A DNA stretch of 7,290 nt from an uncultured Collinsella sp. (GTDB taxonomy: Bacteria; Actinomycetota; Coriobacteriia; Coriobacteriales; Coriobacteriaceae): contig CABQNA010000068.1 in the NCBI GenBank assembly GCA_902465425.1, positions 1-7,290 on the forward strand. Reading direction: 5' to 3'. The notes below the pieces were generated by a model. It made no database searches. It saw only the letters and a list, made by a program, of their open reading frames with translations, and was not told the DNA's origin. Position numbers and translations under genes: made by a program. This document shows positions 5,644 through 7,290 of this stretch, one piece after another. How positions within the stretch are numbered: the stretch's first letter is position 1; each line of letters opens with the position of its first letter.

Positions 5644-5671
5644 TTGGCATCGCGCCTAGGACAACTACAAT
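5644..5671 (+). promoter_or_regulatory. Promoter of the permease gene
   Basis: TTGGCA (5644-5649), 16-base spacer and TACAAT (5666-5671) make a reasonable sigma-70-type promoter on the plus strand. Transcription should start near 5678, giving a leader of about 56 bases before the ATG at 5734. The -10 lies inside the repeat cluster described next, which suggests control by a repressor. Confidence 0.55.
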
Positions 5672-5701
5672 ACCCTAGTTGACCGCTAGGACTTTTACAA
5701 T
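5656..5701 (+). promoter_or_regulatory. Repeat cluster, probable operator, before the permease gene
   Basis: A 16-base unit occurs twice in tandem 30 bp apart: CTAGGACAACTACAAT (5656-5671) and CTAGGACTTTTACAAT (5686-5701), identical at 13 positions. Between and across them lies a perfect 6-8-6 inverted repeat, CAACTA (5662-5667) and TAGTTG (5676-5681), plus CCTAG facing CTAGG. The first unit covers the -10, and the second lies just past the predicted transcription start. The arrangement is typical of a repressor-binding region. The sequence is not related to the ATATGA operators, so a different regulator is expected. Confidence 0.55.
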
Positions 5702-5733
5702 GCTGCCGAAAGACATGAAAGGTTCCATCCGTC

Positions 5734-6834
5734 ATGGATTTGCTGATTGATATTCTGCTCGACGACGGCAAGGACACGCTCTCGCTGGCGCCGTTTTTGT
5801 TGGTGACGTATCTTGCTCTCGAGACACTTGAGCACGTTGCGGGCGACCGCGTCAACGGCGCTATCAAGCGCGCCGGCGCTGCGGGTCCCGTGGCTGGCTC
5901 GCTGCTGGGCATTGTGCCGCAGTGCGGATTTTCGGCCATGGCAGCAACGCTGTACGCCGGCCGTGTCGTGACGCTGGGCACGCTGGTCGCCGTGTTCCTC
6001 TCGACCTCCGATGAGATGCTGCCGCTGTTGCTCGCCGAGCAGGTGCCCGTGCAGACCATGGCGATGCTTTTGGCTTCGAAGGCACTGATCGCGCTGGTCA
6101 CGGGCTTTATCGTGGACGCGGCTATCCGCGGCCTTCGTCGTAATGCCCGCGCGCATGCGGCGATTCGCCGTACCGTGCTGGGGACCGCTGCCAATCCGGC
6201 TCATGTGAACTGCGCGCACGACGACCATACCGGGGGCGACATCATTGATGAAGTGGCCGAGGCGGGCGTGAGCGCCGACCACATCCACGAGTTGTGCGAG
6301 CGCGACCATTGCGGTTGCGATGATGATGAAGATGAACACGAGCGCGACCACGGACACAGCCATGACCACGGTCACGCAGGCGAGCATGAGCACCACCACG
6401 GCCATGGGCACGACCACGGTCACTCCCACGAAGGTGCGCCCGTCCTGTCGATTATCCGCAGCGCGATCTCGCACACCGTGCAGGTTTCGGTTTTTATTTT
6501 CCTGGTGACGCTGATTCTAGTTGCCGTGCTCGAGACCTTCGGAGAGTCCGCGATCGAGCAGTTCCTGCGTGGCAACGAGACGCTCGCCGTCTTGGGCTCG
6601 GCACTCGTCGGCCTGATCCCCAACTGCTCGGCCAGCGTGGTCATTACGCAGCTGTACCTGGAGGGCGCGCTACAGCTGGCGCCGATGCTCGCCGGCACGC
6701 TCATTTCCGCCGGCGTGGGCTATCTTGTCCTGTTCCGCACCAACCGCAGCGCTCGTGAAAACGCCGTGTTCCTGGTCATGATGTACGTCATCGGCGCCGG
6801 CTGGGGCCTTATCCTATCCGCCTTCGGCCTCTAA
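5734..6834 (+). CDS. His-rich putative heavy-metal/manganese exporter permease, 366 aa
   Basis: Integral membrane protein resembling the 'putative 10TM heavy-metal exporter' family (ArsP_2 type), also annotated as putative manganese transporter or arsenic efflux protein; the substrate is not established. Two homologous halves of hydrophobic helices are visible: GSLLGIVPQCGFSAM (residues 55-69) and GSALVGLIPNCSASVV (288-303) each carry a P-x-C motif, P62-Q-C64 and P296-N-C298, which suggests that an internal duplication places the cysteines symmetrically in the membrane. The halves are joined by a loop of about 80 residues (about 155-235) very rich in His, Asp and Glu, with repeated HGH and HDH triplets and Cys at 160, 188, 193 and 195: a likely metal-binding sensor or buffer. 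The start at 5734 follows GAAAGG (5717-5722) and gives the usual short first segment. The gene is monocistronic, with its own promoter and a strong terminator. Confidence 0.85.
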   Translation: MDLLIDILLDDGKDTLSLAPFLLVTYLALETLEHVAGDRVNGAIKRAGAAGPVAGSLLGIVPQCGFSAMAATLYAGRVVTLGTLVAVFLSTSDEMLPLLLAEQVPVQTMAMLLASKALIALVTGFIVDAAIRGLRRNARAHAAIRRTVLGTAANPAHVNCAHDDHTGGDIIDEVAEAGVSADHIHELCERDHCGCDDDEDEHERDHGHSHDHGHAGEHEHHHGHGHDHGHSHEGAPVLSIIRSAISHTVQVSVFIFLVTLILVAVLETFGESAIEQFLRGNETLAVLGSALVGLIPNCSASVVITQLYLEGALQLAPMLAGTLISAGVGYLVLFRTNRSARENAVFLVMMYVIGAGWGLILSAFGL

Positions 6835-6842
6835 GTAGGCCT

Positions 6843-6920
6843 AAAAAATGGGCTTCAAATAGCCATGCTCGGCGCCTGCGCAATGCGGCGACGCATGGCA
6901 TTTTGAAGCCCGTTTTTTTT
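6843..6920 (+). terminator. Strong, probably bidirectional intrinsic terminator after the permease gene
   Basis: GGGCTTCAAA (6850-6859) pairs with TTTGAAGCCC (6902-6911), a 10-bp stem continued past a 2x2 internal loop by GCCATGC (6862-6868) with GCATGGC (6893-6899). The 24-base apical part is GC-rich and can fold further (CGCC with GGCG). T8 follows at 6913-6920 for the plus strand, and A6 at 6843-6848 gives a T-tract for the minus strand. Confidence 0.9.
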
Positions 6921-6952
6921 GTTGAGCCATGGATTCCGAGCGCTCACACCGC

Positions 6953-6999
6953 TCAAAACAAAAAGGTAGATTTCCGGGCATGTCCCGAAAATCTACCTT
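6953..6999 (-). terminator. Intrinsic terminator of the UPF0178 gene
   Basis: On the minus strand AAGGTAGATTT and CGGG pair with CCCG and AAATCTACCTT (arms 6963-6978 and 6984-6999, one internal mismatch, 5-base loop). The stem is followed on that strand by TTTTT-G-TTTT (6955-6964 in plus coordinates). It begins only two bases past the stop codon of the gene at 7002. Confidence 0.9.
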
Positions 7000-7001
7000 G
7001 G

Positions 7002-7290
7002 TTAGCGCAGCAGCTCGGTGAGGTTGCGTTTAAAGCGGGCCCGGTCTTCGCTGGTAAATGCCGCCGGTCCGCGAGTGCGTCCCCCGGCGCGGCGTACCTT
7101 CTTTTCCTCGTGGCGAATAAACAACTGCATGTCGATGGTCGCTTTGTCGTAGACGCGCCCGCGCACGCCGATGGCGGCGGCATCGCGCCCGAGCGCCATG
7201 CTCGCCAAGCCAATGTCCTGCGTCACGACTACGTCGCCCGCCTGCAGGCGTTCGACAATGGCAAAGTCGGCGCTGTCGGCGCCCACGCTC
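7002..7290 (-). CDS. UPF0178 (YaiI/YqxD, DUF188) family protein, N-terminus cut by window edge
   Basis: C-terminal part (about 96 residues) of a small cytosolic protein of the UPF0178 family, whose members are about 150 residues; its fold has been grouped with PIN/NYN-type nucleases, but the function is not established. Family landmarks are GADSADFAIVERL near the window edge, VVTQDIGLASMAL, the ID-x-x-L segment with RHEEKK, the signature GGRTRGPAAFTSED, and a closing RNLTELLR. A GTG at 7284-7286 could be read as a start, but the open frame continues upstream (Ser-Val before GADSADF) and the family's N-terminal 'DADACP' region should lie beyond 7290, so this is a partial gene, not a short one. 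The stop is TAA at 7002-7004, with a terminator immediately after it. Confidence 0.92.
   Translation of the reverse strand, partial: SVGADSADFAIVERLQAGDVVVTQDIGLASMALGRDAAAIGVRGRVYDKATIDMQLFIRHEEKKVRRAGGRTRGPAAFTSEDRARFKRNLTELLR

Noticed and set aside
5600..5733. Possible yybP-ykoY manganese riboswitch before the permease
   Set aside because: None of the conserved riboswitch core sequences could be found, and the predicted leader of about 56 bases is too short.
5695..6474. Minus-strand open frame (259 codons) opposite the permease
   Set aside because: Antisense to a clear membrane transporter; the apparent Met/Val-rich hydrophobic run comes from reading the His/Asp repeats backwards.

Overview
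The window looks like a chromosomal segment from a high-GC member of the Coriobacteriia (Actinomycetota), most likely Collinsella or a close relative. This placement is inferred from GC-rich core codons, from the 396-residue protein, which resembles a family I associate with Coriobacteriia, and from the gene types; no marker gene is present to prove it.

Left block (1-2705, all minus strand): a zinc/cadmium detoxification unit. In transcription order it holds an ArsR/SmtB repressor (2266-2631) with an intact SmtB-type alpha-5 zinc site, a free-standing 72-residue heavy-metal-associated (HMA) protein with a DCxxC site (1984-2202), and a P1B ATPase (1-1883) that has a poly-lysine N-terminus instead of a built-in HMA domain and runs off the left edge. 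Three copies of a 20-bp operator-like dyad, ATATGA-N8-TCATAT, are present. One lies inside a near-perfect TTGACA-N16-TATAAT promoter, one lies between that promoter and the repressor start, and one lies directly in front of the ATPase. This makes a simple self-contained model: zinc binds the repressor, the operators are released, and the HMA protein and the pump are made.

Middle block (about 2706-4592): lower in GC (hand counts of single 60-base lines give 42-50%, against 60-70% in the flanking genes). It contains one gene of the 396-residue family, with a probable PD-(D/E)XK nuclease-like core, flanked by two gene-free stretches of about 350 bases with imperfect dyads. It reads as an accessory insertion between core genes.

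Right block (4593-7290): a DEDDh 3'-5' exonuclease-fold protein on the minus strand (4593-5561); a divergent gene on the plus strand for a His-rich, internally duplicated membrane permease of the putative heavy-metal/manganese exporter type (5734-6834), with a repeat-rich promoter region; two strong intrinsic terminators back to back (6843-6920 and 6953-6999); and the C-terminal part of a UPF0178 (YaiI/YqxD) protein on the minus strand, cut by the right edge.

No tRNA, rRNA, CRISPR array, insertion sequence or riboswitch was recognised.
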